Assembly: GCF_025699485.1 (NCBI RefSeq)
Contig: NZ_JANUXN010000004.1
Location: 1 to 64,000 of the forward strand
DNA length: 64,000 bases
Direction: 5' to 3'
DNA from: Thauera carbonicopians
Lineage (GTDB): Bacteria > Pseudomonadota > Gammaproteobacteria > Burkholderiales > Rhodocyclaceae
Shown here: piece after piece, positions 1 through 8,113 of the stretch
How the letters are laid out: each line of letters opens with the position of its first letter
How positions within the stretch are numbered: position 1 is the stretch's first letter
Notes under the pieces: model-generated
What the model was told of the DNA's origin: nothing
Databases searched by the model: none
The model's input: only the letters and a program-made list of their open reading frames with translations
Made by a program: the position numbers and the translations under genes

Positions 1-638
1 TAGTGCGTGCCGTAGCGGCTGTGGTGCAGGCGGTTGTCGCGGAACAGCGCGTCGTGCGAGACATCGACGTAGAGCGCGTCGCGCACGAAGCTGATGTTGT
101 TGCCGATGATGCGCGCACGCCGCGTGTTGTAGAGCTGGATGCCGTTGCCACGCTGCGAGGAGCGCAGCTCGCGCTTGCCGGTGATCAGGTTGCCTTCGAT
201 CAGCACGTCGTTCGACTGCTCGATCCACAGCCCGAACAGCGTGTAGGAAAAGTCGCAGTTGCGCACCACGGTGTGGTGCGAACCCGGCCAGACGTAGATG
301 CCGGCGTTCTGCTCGCGCAGGCTGGCGCCGGAGTCGGCGATGATCAGGCCTTCGATCGTCACGTTCTCGGCCTTGATGCGGATGGTGTCGCCGCGCAGGC
401 CGCCCGATATCGTCGGCCGGTCGATGCCGCGCAAGGTCAGCGGCCGGGTGATCAGCAGGTTCTCGACGTAGCGGGCGCGCTCGACTTCGATGGTGTCGTC
501 CGGGGCGGCGCGGTCGATCGCGGCCTGGATGGATTCGCCCGCCTTGACCCGCCACACCGCGGCCGCGGCCGGGGCGGCGAGCGCCGCGAGCAGGCTGGCG
601 GCGGCGATGGCGTGGAGGAAGCGGCGGGCAAGGTGCAT
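1..638 (-). CDS. nosD: NosD, periplasmic copper-site maturation protein of nitrous oxide reductase (3' part missing)
   Basis: Right-handed beta-helix protein needed to assemble the Cu-S cluster of NosZ in the periplasm. The visible 212 codons start with an Ala-rich signal peptide (MHLARRFLHA, cleavage near residue 27). They continue with GESIQAAIDRA, the usual opening of pectate-lyase/NosD-like beta-helices, then repeated turns such as TIRIKAENVTIEGL and NDVLIEGNLITG. The gene runs off the left edge, so only about half of the usual ~400-450 residues is present. nosFYL would be expected beyond the edge. It is transcribed in the same direction as nosR and the small membrane gene, 162 bp downstream of the latter, and has its own candidate FNR-type promoter in that gap. 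Confidence 0.93.
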   Translation of the reverse strand, partial: MHLARRFLHAIAAASLLAALAAPAAAAVWRVKAGESIQAAIDRAAPDDTIEVERARYVENLLITRPLTLRGIDRPTISGGLRGDTIRIKAENVTIEGLIIADSGASLREQNAGIYVWPGSHHTVVRNCDFSYTLFGLWIEQSNDVLIEGNLITGKRELRSSQRGNGIQLYNTRRARIIGNNISFVRDALYVDVSHDALFRDNRLHHSRYGTH

Positions 639-667
639 TGCGTGGATGGCATTGGACGACGGTGCCA

Positions 668-710
668 AGTATAAGCGCACGCTTGCGCAGCCTTCCTTGA
701 TCTGGGTGAA
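668..710 (-). promoter_or_regulatory. Candidate FNR/DNR-dependent promoter of nosD
   Basis: On the minus strand, TTCACCCAGATCAA (710-697) matches the FNR/DNR consensus TTGAT-N4-ATCAA at 8 of 10 positions with one perfect half-site. TATACT, a good -10, follows after 23 bp at 673-668. This is the geometry of a class II FNR promoter (box near -41.5). The predicted start of transcription is about 25 bp before the nosD ATG. No experimental evidence; the call rests on spacing and on the same arrangement at nosR and nosZ. Confidence 0.5.
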
Positions 711-800
711 GCGCTGCAGGCAGTGATCATGCCATTGGCAAGTTGCGGGATCGGCCTCGTGCCGGATCGCAGGCGGGCGCCAGCCGCCGTGGCCTCGGTG

Positions 801-1226
801 TCAGACCTGCACCAGCCCCAGGCTCTTCAGCGCCAGGAACAGCGCGGCACCGATCAGCAGGTTCTTGAAGCCGACGTAGCAGACCATGTCCATCAGGCTT
901 GCCTGGCGGTAGCGCCGGCCCCACCACGGGCCGTCCTTGACGTAGGGTTTGGAGCCCATGCGCACGGCGACTTCGAACACGCTCCAGCCGAACCACCAGC
1001 CGATGATGGCGCCGGGCGTCATGTCGCCCATCGCCGCCAGCACCCAGGCCACGCTGGCGGCCAGCGCGAGCGCCAGGCCGGCGGCCTGGACGACGCGCTG
1101 GCGCTGGAAGCCGTTGCGGCTCCAGGGCCACAGGTGGTCGCGGATTTCGGCCAGCAGGCGGGCGGCGGCGCCTTCGCCGGCGTAGGGCGGTTCGACCGGC
1201 TCGGTCAGGATGCGTGGATCGGCCAT
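801..1226 (-). CDS. Small membrane protein of the nos cluster, unknown function
   Basis: Protein of 141 residues with two clear hydrophobic segments (about 46-65 and 118-138) and a possible third around 68-85 (GAIIGWWFGWSVFEVAVRMG). There is no Cys cluster, haem motif or recognised catalytic motif. A strong ribosome site (GAGGAGG, 1234-1240 on the minus strand) fixes the ATG. It begins 31 bp after the nosR stop, so it is probably co-transcribed with nosR. I do not recognise the family. Position between nosR and nosD suggests a part in electron supply to, or maturation of, NosZ, but that is inference. Confidence 0.75.
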   Translation of the reverse strand: MADPRILTEPVEPPYAGEGAAARLLAEIRDHLWPWSRNGFQRQRVVQAAGLALALAASVAWVLAAMGDMTPGAIIGWWFGWSVFEVAVRMGSKPYVKDGPWWGRRYRQASLMDMVCYVGFKNLLIGAALFLALKSLGLVQV

Positions 1227-1257
1227 GGTCGGATCCTCCTCGAATACGGTGTCGGGA

Positions 1258-3444
1258 TCAGGCGCGGGGCGTGGGGGACGCGACCGGCTTGATCGGGATG
1301 TAGTAGCCGTCCTTGCCGATCGGCGTCAGCGGCAGGCCGGCCTTGGTGCGGCGCTTGCGTTCCTGCGCCAATGGCGGGCAGGCGTGTTCGTCGGTGTAGA
1401 GCACCATGCAGTCCAGGCACAGCATGCATTCGCGGTGGTCGATGCGGCCGTGCTCGTCGATCGCGTGCGAGCCGCAGCCTTTCGCGCAGGCCTTGCAACT
1501 GTCGCATTCCTGCTTGCGGCGCAGGCCGTACCAGCGGAAGGTCGAAGGCATCGCCAGCGCGGCGCCGAGCGGGCACAGGTACTTGCAGAACGGCCGTTCG
1601 GTGAAGATCGACAGACCCAGCAGGCCGGCGGCGAACAGCGTGTAGGGCCAGCTGCGGTTGAACATGCCGACCAGGAAGGTGGTCTTGAACGGCTCGACTT
1701 CGGCGAGCTTCTCCGCCAGCCCCATCGAGAACATCGACACCGCCAGCAGGCCGAAGAAGATGAAGTACTTCAGCCACTTCAGCTTGTGGTGCCATTTCGC
1801 CGGCATCTCGAACTGGAAGCGCTTCAGGCCAACCGCGCTGCCGATCTTGTGCAGCAGTTCGGACAGCGAGCCGAAGGGGCACAGCCAGCCGCAGAACAGC
1901 CCACGGCCCCACACGAACACCGTGACGATGATGAAGATCCAGAACAGGAAGATGAAGGGATCGGTCAGGAACAGCTCCCACTGCCACTGGAACAGCAGCG
2001 AGTGGAACCAGGTCAGCACCTGCGTGATCGAGGGCTGGGCGAGCAGGCCGAAACCGACGAAGCCGATGCTGACGACCCAGGCGGTGTACTTGAACACGTT
2101 GACCGGCCACTTGTTCTTGCGCGTCGAGCGCCGCGTCAGTGCGTCGCGGTTGGCGTAGGCCACCGCCACCATCAGCAGCAGTGCGGAGAACAGGCCGATC
2201 TCGACCGCCCGCGTCTTCCAGATGCGCACCCAGGGCGCGTCGGGTTTCTTGACCACCGGGCGGCCGCCTTCGAGATAGGCTGCCGGCAGCCAGTACTCCC
2301 GGTCGAAGTTGACGAAGGTGCGGGCGCCGGTGGCGCGGTCGACGCGGTTGCCGAGGAAGATGAACTTCCATGGGAAGGCGCCGGAGAAGGCCGGCGAACG
2401 GACGATGAAGATGCCGGATTCGTTGAAGGCCGGCGCGCCGGGGGCGGCGAGGCCGTACAGGTTCAGGTAGTCGAGGTCGCGGAAAGTGAAGGCGTCCTGG
2501 CCCTGGCGGACCTGGATGCGGTCGTAGATGCCGCCGCGCACGAAGCCCGAGCCCTTGAAGGATTCGTTGCCGCGGGTGCGGATCACGAACAGCGCATGCT
2601 CGCCTTCGGCCAGCCGGCCCATCAGCGAGCGCCAGCCGGCCTCGCCCATGATCGCGCGGCCGACTTCGGGGTGGTTCAGATAACCGTACCACAGCTCGAT
2701 GAAAGGCTCGCTGCTGCGCTCGAGGCCGACCTGTTCGGGCATCACCGCCAGCCGCTGCACCACGCCTTCCTTGACCATGGTGTCCCAGTCGAGCGCACGG
2801 CCGCGGTCGACGAAGTTTGCCTGCGGACGCACGGTCGCTTCGAGGATGCCGACCTGGCGGCCGACTGCCGCGCCCGACATCATCATCACCTGGTTCTGCG
2901 CGATGACCGTCACCGTGGCGCCGGAGATGGCGTCCAGGCCGATGATGTCCTCGTCGGGGCGGGAGCGGCCGATCTCGATGTTGTCGCCGACGAACTTGCC
3001 CAGGTACTGGTCGTTGAACCTGACCAGCGCGGACTCGGGAATGCCGAGCAGCAGGATGGGCTCGGAATGCTTGAGGATCTTGATGCCGGCGAAGTGGCCG
3101 TCGGGGGTCAGGCCGATCAGCGTGATCACCGGCTTGCCGGAATAGGCCGGGGTGTCGGTGACGTCGGTCGACAGCACGACGTAGCCGACCAGCTTGCGCT
3201 TGCCGTTCTCGTCGGCGTAGCCCTCGACGTAGAAGGGCTGGCCCTTGCGCTCGGAAAAGCTCGTCGCGCCGGGCAGCACTTCGCTACAGGGCACGTAGTC
3301 GCACAGTGCCGGCGCGGTATTGAGCTCGGGCGGCAGCGCGGCTTCGTACGCGGTCTGGGCCAGCGCGGGGGCCGTGGTGCTGGCGATGGCGGCAGTGAGG
3401 AGCAGGGCGGACAGGGAGTCGCGCAGTGCGGACAGCAGCTTCAT
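1258..3444 (-). CDS. nosR: NosR, FMN-binding membrane electron donor/regulator for nitrous oxide reduction
   Basis: Membrane flavo-iron-sulfur protein that supplies electrons to NosZ and is needed for nos expression in model denitrifiers. In order: a signal peptide (about 1-29); a periplasmic FMN-binding domain with the flavin-accepting Thr177 in SGAT; several membrane helices; two NapH/NosR-type CxxxCP motifs (CGWLCPFG from C518, CKYLCPLG from C620); and a cytoplasmic C-terminus with two [4Fe-4S] motifs (from C647 and C673). Length (728 aa) is normal. I start at the second ATG because GGAG lies 7 nt before it and the first ATG overlaps that ribosome site. A terminator separates it from nosZ upstream, and it has its own FNR-like promoter. 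Confidence 0.96.
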   Translation of the reverse strand: MKLLSALRDSLSALLLTAAIASTTAPALAQTAYEAALPPELNTAPALCDYVPCSEVLPGATSFSERKGQPFYVEGYADENGKRKLVGYVVLSTDVTDTPAYSGKPVITLIGLTPDGHFAGIKILKHSEPILLLGIPESALVRFNDQYLGKFVGDNIEIGRSRPDEDIIGLDAISGATVTVIAQNQVMMMSGAAVGRQVGILEATVRPQANFVDRGRALDWDTMVKEGVVQRLAVMPEQVGLERSSEPFIELWYGYLNHPEVGRAIMGEAGWRSLMGRLAEGEHALFVIRTRGNESFKGSGFVRGGIYDRIQVRQGQDAFTFRDLDYLNLYGLAAPGAPAFNESGIFIVRSPAFSGAFPWKFIFLGNRVDRATGARTFVNFDREYWLPAAYLEGGRPVVKKPDAPWVRIWKTRAVEIGLFSALLLMVAVAYANRDALTRRSTRKNKWPVNVFKYTAWVVSIGFVGFGLLAQPSITQVLTWFHSLLFQWQWELFLTDPFIFLFWIFIIVTVFVWGRGLFCGWLCPFGSLSELLHKIGSAVGLKRFQFEMPAKWHHKLKWLKYFIFFGLLAVSMFSMGLAEKLAEVEPFKTTFLVGMFNRSWPYTLFAAGLLGLSIFTERPFCKYLCPLGAALAMPSTFRWYGLRRKQECDSCKACAKGCGSHAIDEHGRIDHRECMLCLDCMVLYTDEHACPPLAQERKRRTKAGLPLTPIGKDGYYIPIKPVASPTPRA

Positions 3445-3472
3445 GGCGCTCTCCATTAGTGAACTGCGATGA

Positions 3473-3514
3473 AGTCTAGGAAAGCAGAACGGCGCTGTAT
3501 TTGTCGCGGATCAA
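3473..3514 (-). promoter_or_regulatory. Candidate FNR/DNR-dependent promoter of nosR
   Basis: Minus-strand TTGATCCGCGACAA (3514-3501) matches the FNR/DNR consensus at 8 of 10 positions. TAGACT (3478-3473) follows exactly 22 bp later as a -10, the spacing of class II FNR promoters. The predicted transcript starts near 3466, which leaves a ~22-nt leader before the ATG chosen at 3444 and supports that start. Confidence 0.55.
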
Positions 3515-3540
3515 TTCCTGGCCGGGCTGCGCCGGGGCCC

Positions 3541-3572
3541 GAAAAAGCCACAGGGGGCCTCGGCCCCCTGTG
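3541..3572 (-). terminator. Intrinsic terminator between nosZ and nosR
   Basis: A perfect 11-bp inverted repeat, CACAGGGGGCC (3549-3559) and GGCCCCCTGTG (3562-3572), is followed on the minus strand by GCTTTTTC. It lies 27 bp past the nosZ stop and about 100 bp before nosR. It should end or attenuate the nosZ transcript, making nosR depend on its own promoter. Confidence 0.85.
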
Positions 3573-3598
3573 TTCCGTGTGTTGCCGGAGTGCGGTCG

Positions 3599-5551
3599 TC
3601 AGGCTTCGACGATCATGCGGCTGCGCATTTCGAGGTGCAGCGCATGGCAGAAGTGCGTGCAGTAGCACCAGAACACGCCCGGCTGGTCGGCCTTGAAGGT
3701 GACCGACTTGGTTTCCTGCGGGTTGACGATGAAGTTGATGTTGTAGTTCGGAATCGCGAAGCCGTGGGTCAAGTCCTCGATCTTGTCCAGGTTGGTCAGG
3801 ATCACGGTGACCTCGTCACCGACCTTGACCTTGAACTCGCGCGGCTCGAAGGCCGGCGCCAGCGAGGTGATCTTGACCGTGACCTTGTTGCCGTCGCGGA
3901 ACACGCCGGCTTCCTTCGGGTCCTTGACCGCGTTCGGGAACTCGTTGAGGTCATAGACCTGCTTCGGCTGCAGCAACTCGCGCTTGAAGATGATGAAGTC
4001 GTGCGGTTCGGGGCGGACCGGGTGGTCGGCCACCAGCACCATCTTGTCGCCCGAGATGTCGACCAGCTGCTCGGTTTCGGCGTGCAGCGGGCCGACCGGC
4101 AGGAAGCGGTCCTTCGAGAACTTGCAACCCACGCACAGCCACTTGCCGTCGGCGAACATGGTCTCGGACTGCGAGGCGTTGATGTGGCCGGGCTGGTAAT
4201 GCACGTCCAGGCGATCGACGACGTACTGCGCGCTGGTGTCTCCGGCGTGGAACTTGATTGCCGCGTCGACGTTCCATTTCACGATCTGGCTGTCGAGGAA
4301 CAGCGTGGTGTAGGCGTTGCCGCGGCCGTCGAAGGCGGTGTGCAGCGGGCCGAGGCCGAGTTCGACTTCGGCGACGATGGCCTTGTCGACGTCGTCGAGC
4401 TTGCCGTCGAACCAGTCCAGCACCTTGGTGAGTTCGATGACCGTGCCGGTCGGCGACAGCTTGCCGGCGCAGATGAAGTACTTGCCGTCCGGGCTGGCAT
4501 TGACGCCGTGCGGGTTCTTCGGCACCGACACGTAGGCCACCAGCGCGGTGGTCGGGTCGGTGTTGGCATCCTTGGTGCCGTCGACCACCGGCACCTTGGA
4601 GCTGCCGATGGTGGTGAACTTGCCGTCCTTGACCGCCTGCTCGATGCGGGCGATGTTGAAGAACAGGCAGGAGTCGCGTTCGGCCGACATCATGCCTTCG
4701 TAGTGGTAGCCGCCTTCGGTGTTGTACTGGTTGGTGGCTGCCAGCTTGCCGTCATAGGAGGTGGCGGCGAGGTCGCAGTTGCCGTCGATCAGCACCTGCC
4801 AGCGCACTTCCATGGATTCGGCGTCGACGCACGAGAACAGCGTGCGGTATTTCTCCGGGCTGTCGAGGTCGCGGCCGTCGTTGGGCAGCGGAATGTGGAA
4901 TTCGGCACCGCAGAACACGCGGGTGGTGTAGTTGATCGCGGGATCGACCGGGTCGCGCTTGTCCGGGAAGATGCCGTGGAAGCCCTGCACGTTGGGCAGC
5001 TGGGTGATCTTGTCGCAGATCAGGTAGTCGAGGCGGATGCGGGCCAGGCGGCTGTTGATCTTGTCGTTGATCCAGGCGTAGCGGCCGTCGTAGTTGCCGT
5101 CCTTGTAGGAGGCATGGGTGTGGTGGGTGTCGGCGACGGTGTAGCGCAGGCTGCCGTTGGCCTTGGTGCCCATGACTTCCTTCGATTCGTTGGTGATGCC
5201 CCAGCCCACCAGCGCGTCGGGGTTGAAGCAGGGCACGCGGTGCAGTTCGCGGCCGGACGGCAGGCCCAGCACGCGGAAGTCGCCGGTGTGGCCGCCGCTC
5301 CAGAAGCCGTAGTAGGTGTCGAGCTCGCCCGGCTGCAGGTGGACCGAGCTGTGCGCGGCAGCCGGGGCCGCAGCAGGAGCGGCGGGCGTGGCTGCGGGTG
5401 CCGCGGCCGGGGCGGATTCGTTGTTGCATGCCGAAAGCCCGACCGACAGGCCGGCACCGGCCAGTCCGGCGAAGGCGGCGGTGTTGAGGAACTTGCGGCG
5501 GCTCGGGTCGGGCATCGTGCCGGCCTGGTCCATCTTCACTACTTCGTTCAT
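3599..5551 (-). CDS. nosZ: Nitrous oxide reductase NosZ, clade I, Tat-exported
   Basis: Periplasmic homodimeric multicopper enzyme reducing N2O to N2, the last step of denitrification. The N-terminus carries a perfect twin-arginine motif SRRKFL (18-23) and a hydrophobic stretch. The seven-bladed beta-propeller holds the Cu-S centre His ligands (for example the THHTH cluster). The C-terminal cupredoxin domain carries the CuA ligands C631, C635, H639 and M642. The residue between the two CuA cysteines that is Trp in the well-studied enzymes is His633 here, and there is an extra Cys629. Length (650 aa) is usual for clade I. GGGAG precedes the ATG. It is the first gene of the locus as transcribed, followed by a terminator and then nosR. 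Confidence 0.98.
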   Translation of the reverse strand: MNEVVKMDQAGTMPDPSRRKFLNTAAFAGLAGAGLSVGLSACNNESAPAAAPAATPAAPAAAPAAAHSSVHLQPGELDTYYGFWSGGHTGDFRVLGLPSGRELHRVPCFNPDALVGWGITNESKEVMGTKANGSLRYTVADTHHTHASYKDGNYDGRYAWINDKINSRLARIRLDYLICDKITQLPNVQGFHGIFPDKRDPVDPAINYTTRVFCGAEFHIPLPNDGRDLDSPEKYRTLFSCVDAESMEVRWQVLIDGNCDLAATSYDGKLAATNQYNTEGGYHYEGMMSAERDSCLFFNIARIEQAVKDGKFTTIGSSKVPVVDGTKDANTDPTTALVAYVSVPKNPHGVNASPDGKYFICAGKLSPTGTVIELTKVLDWFDGKLDDVDKAIVAEVELGLGPLHTAFDGRGNAYTTLFLDSQIVKWNVDAAIKFHAGDTSAQYVVDRLDVHYQPGHINASQSETMFADGKWLCVGCKFSKDRFLPVGPLHAETEQLVDISGDKMVLVADHPVRPEPHDFIIFKRELLQPKQVYDLNEFPNAVKDPKEAGVFRDGNKVTVKITSLAPAFEPREFKVKVGDEVTVILTNLDKIEDLTHGFAIPNYNINFIVNPQETKSVTFKADQPGVFWCYCTHFCHALHLEMRSRMIVEA

Positions 5552-5639
5552 GATCGTGTCGCTCCCGTTCTGGCTTGATCGGTGTTCGTCCGGACATCCG
5601 CATCCCGCCTGTTTGCGGAGTGGATGCCTCTGACAAGAT

Positions 5640-5664
5640 GCCCTGCGGCGTTTTGTCGCAGGGC
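5640..5664. repeat. 8-bp stem-loop in the predicted nosZ leader
   Basis: GCCCTGCG (5640-5647) and CGCAGGGC (5657-5664) form a perfect 8-bp stem with a 9-nt loop. If nosZ starts transcription near 5659, most of the element lies at the 5' end of the message, where it could stabilise it. No U-run follows on either strand, so it is not a convincing terminator. Confidence 0.4.
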
Positions 5665-5665
5665 C

Positions 5666-5707
5666 ACTCTAGATCGGGCCGGAGCCGCGATCCTTGATCT
5701 GCGTTAA
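5666..5707. promoter_or_regulatory. Candidate FNR/DNR box and -10 between nosZ and the regB-like gene
   Basis: TTGATCTGCGTTAA (5694-5707), inside a wider palindrome CCTTGA...TTAAGG, matches the FNR/DNR consensus at 8 of 10 positions. On the minus strand TAGAGT (5671-5666) lies exactly 22 bp away as a -10 for nosZ. On the plus strand TATCTG (5731-5736) lies 23 bp away, so the same box could also serve the divergent kinase gene, although that -10 is weak. Confidence 0.55.
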
Positions 5708-5763
5708 GGATGCTCGTTCCGCCCGGACCGTATCTGTATCTCCCCGTACTGGATTTCATTTGA

Positions 5764-7098
5764 ATGAAGCAACTGCATCGCCAGCCCGACACCCCGCTGC
5801 CTGCCGCCACCGAGCCGCAGCCCGCTGGCGCTGCGGCTGCCGAGCCCGAGATCGCCGCGCTGCGCACCGGCGGCAGCCGCCTGCTGCACCTGCGCTGGCT
5901 GTCGGTCGCCGCCATGGTGGCGATGGCGGCGCTGGTGTTTCCGCTGCTGGCGCCGGATCACTCCGTGCAGCCGCTGCTGGGCGTGGCGCTGATCCTCGCG
6001 GTGGCGAACCTGCTGCTGCTCGCCGGTCCGGCGCGCTGGCTCGATGGGCGGCGCGGTGCCTTCGCGCAACTGCTGTTCGATCTGCTCGGCTGGGGTGCTT
6101 TCCTGTATTTCGGTGGCGGTGTCACCAACCCCGCCGCTGCGCTGCTGCTGCCGGTGGTGGCGGTGGGGGCGTCGATCCTGCCTGCGCGCCAGGCCTGGGC
6201 GCTGGCCGCGGTGGCGGTCGGCATCTATGCGGCCCTGTGGGAGTTCCATCACCCGGTGCAACTGGCCGATGCCGCCACCGCGATGCAGTGGCATCTGGCC
6301 GGCATGTGGCTCAGCTTCTCGCTGGCCGCGGCGATCGTGGTGTGGTTCATCGTCCGGCTCAATGCCGAACTGACGAAAGGCGAAGCCGCACTGGCCGAGG
6401 CGCGCGCGGCACGGGCGCGCGACGCCTACGTCGTCGGCCTGGGCAATCTGGCCGCGGGGGCCGCGCACCGGCTGGGGACGCCGCTCGGCACGCTGCGCAT
6501 CCTGACCGGGGAGCTCCTGCGGCGGAAGGAGCTGGATGCCGAGGTGCGCGAAGACCTCGGCGTGATGCGCGAGCAGCTGGAGCATTGCCGCGAAATCCTC
6601 AACAGCCTGACGCGCGAGGCCGGCCGCCAGCGTGCCGAAGGCGGCGGCGCGGAATGCGCCGGGTCCTGGCTGCATGAGACGGCGGTGCGCTGGCAGCGCC
6701 TGCGTCCGGAAGCCGGCCTGCGGCTGGACATCGCGCCCGAACTGTCCGCGCTCAGCCTCGTCGCCGACGCGAGCCTGGTCGAAGCGCTGCAGAACCTCAT
6801 CGACAACGCGGCCAACGCCAACGCGGCGGCAGGCCGGGCCGGCGCCGCGGTGGAAGTGCGTGCCGTGCCGGACGGCGGCATGCTACGCATCGAGGTGCTG
6901 GACCGCGGCCCCGGCATCGACGACGCACGGCTCGAGGCAGCGCGCCATGCCCCGCTCGGCAGCCACGCCGAAGGCATGGGCGTCGGCCTGATGCTGGCGC
7001 ATGCGGCGGTCGAGCATCACGGCGGCCGGCTGGCGTTCCTTGCCCGCCCCGGCGGCGGCACCATCGCACGTGTTGCCGTGCCGCTGCGTCCGTCCTGA
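5764..7098 (+). CDS. regB: RegB/PrrB-type redox-sensing histidine kinase
   Basis: Inner-membrane sensor kinase of the global redox system that senses respiratory/quinone state. About six hydrophobic segments occupy residues 45-200. The quinone-binding signature GGVTNP of RegB proteins sits at 118-123. The dimerisation/phosphotransfer helix has H235 in AHRLGTPLG, and the redox-active Cys of RegB is matched by C275 in CREIL. The ATP-binding domain shows an N box (NLIDNAANA) and DRGPGID. Oddly, the residue after the phospho-accepting His is Arg, where the family usually has Glu. The partner regulator is not adjacent: the RegA-like gene lies 8.5 kb away beyond the ectoine block. It shares an intergenic region with nosZ. 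Confidence 0.88.
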   Translation: MKQLHRQPDTPLPAATEPQPAGAAAAEPEIAALRTGGSRLLHLRWLSVAAMVAMAALVFPLLAPDHSVQPLLGVALILAVANLLLLAGPARWLDGRRGAFAQLLFDLLGWGAFLYFGGGVTNPAAALLLPVVAVGASILPARQAWALAAVAVGIYAALWEFHHPVQLADAATAMQWHLAGMWLSFSLAAAIVVWFIVRLNAELTKGEAALAEARAARARDAYVVGLGNLAAGAAHRLGTPLGTLRILTGELLRRKELDAEVREDLGVMREQLEHCREILNSLTREAGRQRAEGGGAECAGSWLHETAVRWQRLRPEAGLRLDIAPELSALSLVADASLVEALQNLIDNAANANAAAGRAGAAVEVRAVPDGGMLRIEVLDRGPGIDDARLEAARHAPLGSHAEGMGVGLMLAHAAVEHHGGRLAFLARPGGGTIARVAVPLRPS

Positions 7099-7136
7099 TC
7101 GCTAACATCGCGGGATTCCGTGTTTGCCGGCGAGCG

Positions 7137-7973
7137 TCACCGGGCAGCTGCAGGCGCCTGATGGACGCCGATTCTGCCCAGCAAGCGCTCCAGCGTGTCG
7201 TGCGAAAGCTCGCCGACGTAGCGTGCGGCCAGGTGCCCCCGGGCATCGAAAAACAACGTGGTGGGCAATCCCGTCTGCCCGCCCAGACTGGCACTTGCCC
7301 GGCCTTTGGGGTCGAGCAGCACGTGGCGCAGCTCGAGCTGCTGGCTGTCGAGGAAGCGCTGTACGTCTCCGGCGGGTTCACCCTGGTTCAGGAAGACGAA
7401 ATGAACCTGTGGATACTCGACCTGCGCCCGTTGCAGCAAGGGCATTTCGTGCCGGCATGGCGGACACCAGCTCGCCCAGAGATTGACCACGGTCGGCCGG
7501 TCCGAGAAGGAGCGCAGTTCGACCTGCGTGCCGTCGAGGGCCTGGGCGGTGGCGGTGGAGAGCCGGGTGTCGTTGCCGGTGTTCAGCAGCAGGGCCGCAG
7601 AGCCGAGCATCCAGGCGGCGGTGCCGCTAACCATGCCGGCCATCAGCGGCTTGTGCAAGGATGGCTGCTTGCGCGCCAGCGCCAGGGCGTAGAGCCAGCC
7701 GACGATCACGCCGATCTGGCCATTCCAGCCGCCGTCGCGGATGTCCAGGATGTCCAGTGGCGCCTGCAGATAGGTATCGCGATACTCGAACACGAAAGCC
7801 AGCCGCGCGGCAAGCAGCGTGGCCAGCAGCACCCGCCAGGCCACTGCCCAGAACCCGGCGGCCTGGCGCCGGTCCAGAAGCATGCCGACCGCCAAACCCA
7901 GGGCCGCGGCTCCGGCGGCGAGCAGCAGGGGCCATGGCAATGCCAGGAAGCCGATATGCTGTACCGGATTCAT
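7137..7973 (-). CDS. Lgt-like membrane domain fused to TlpA-type thioredoxin (copy 1)
   Basis: Protein of 278 residues. About four membrane segments fill residues 1-135. Their arrangement (ARLAFVFEYRDTYL, then a Gly-rich loop IRDGGWNG) resembles prolipoprotein diacylglyceryl transferase, but the catalytic HGG and GRxGN motifs of true Lgt are missing. Residues ~145-278 form a periplasmic thioredoxin-like domain of the TlpA/ResA class with active site WCPPC and the cis-Pro segment GLPTTLFF. It is probably a membrane-anchored disulfide reductase for cytochrome c or copper-enzyme maturation. A paralogue of the same architecture is divergently transcribed 140 bp away. It converges on the RegB-like gene. 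Confidence 0.85.
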   Translation of the reverse strand: MNPVQHIGFLALPWPLLLAAGAAALGLAVGMLLDRRQAAGFWAVAWRVLLATLLAARLAFVFEYRDTYLQAPLDILDIRDGGWNGQIGVIVGWLYALALARKQPSLHKPLMAGMVSGTAAWMLGSAALLLNTGNDTRLSTATAQALDGTQVELRSFSDRPTVVNLWASWCPPCRHEMPLLQRAQVEYPQVHFVFLNQGEPAGDVQRFLDSQQLELRHVLLDPKGRASASLGGQTGLPTTLFFDARGHLAARYVGELSHDTLERLLGRIGVHQAPAAAR

Positions 7974-8113
7974 GCTTCACACTTCGATGCCATGCAACAC
8001 ATCCAGATCATCTCCTTGTCCAGCGTACGTGAAAACGCCCTGGCATGCAGTGAACGGGCACAAAGCTCGGATATGCATGCCTTTCTCTACGGCTTGAATG
8101 AAGCAGTTGCGAC

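Noticed and set aside
1210-3459. Plus-strand open frame of 749 codons
   Set aside because: Antisense to nosR, which has all family motifs.
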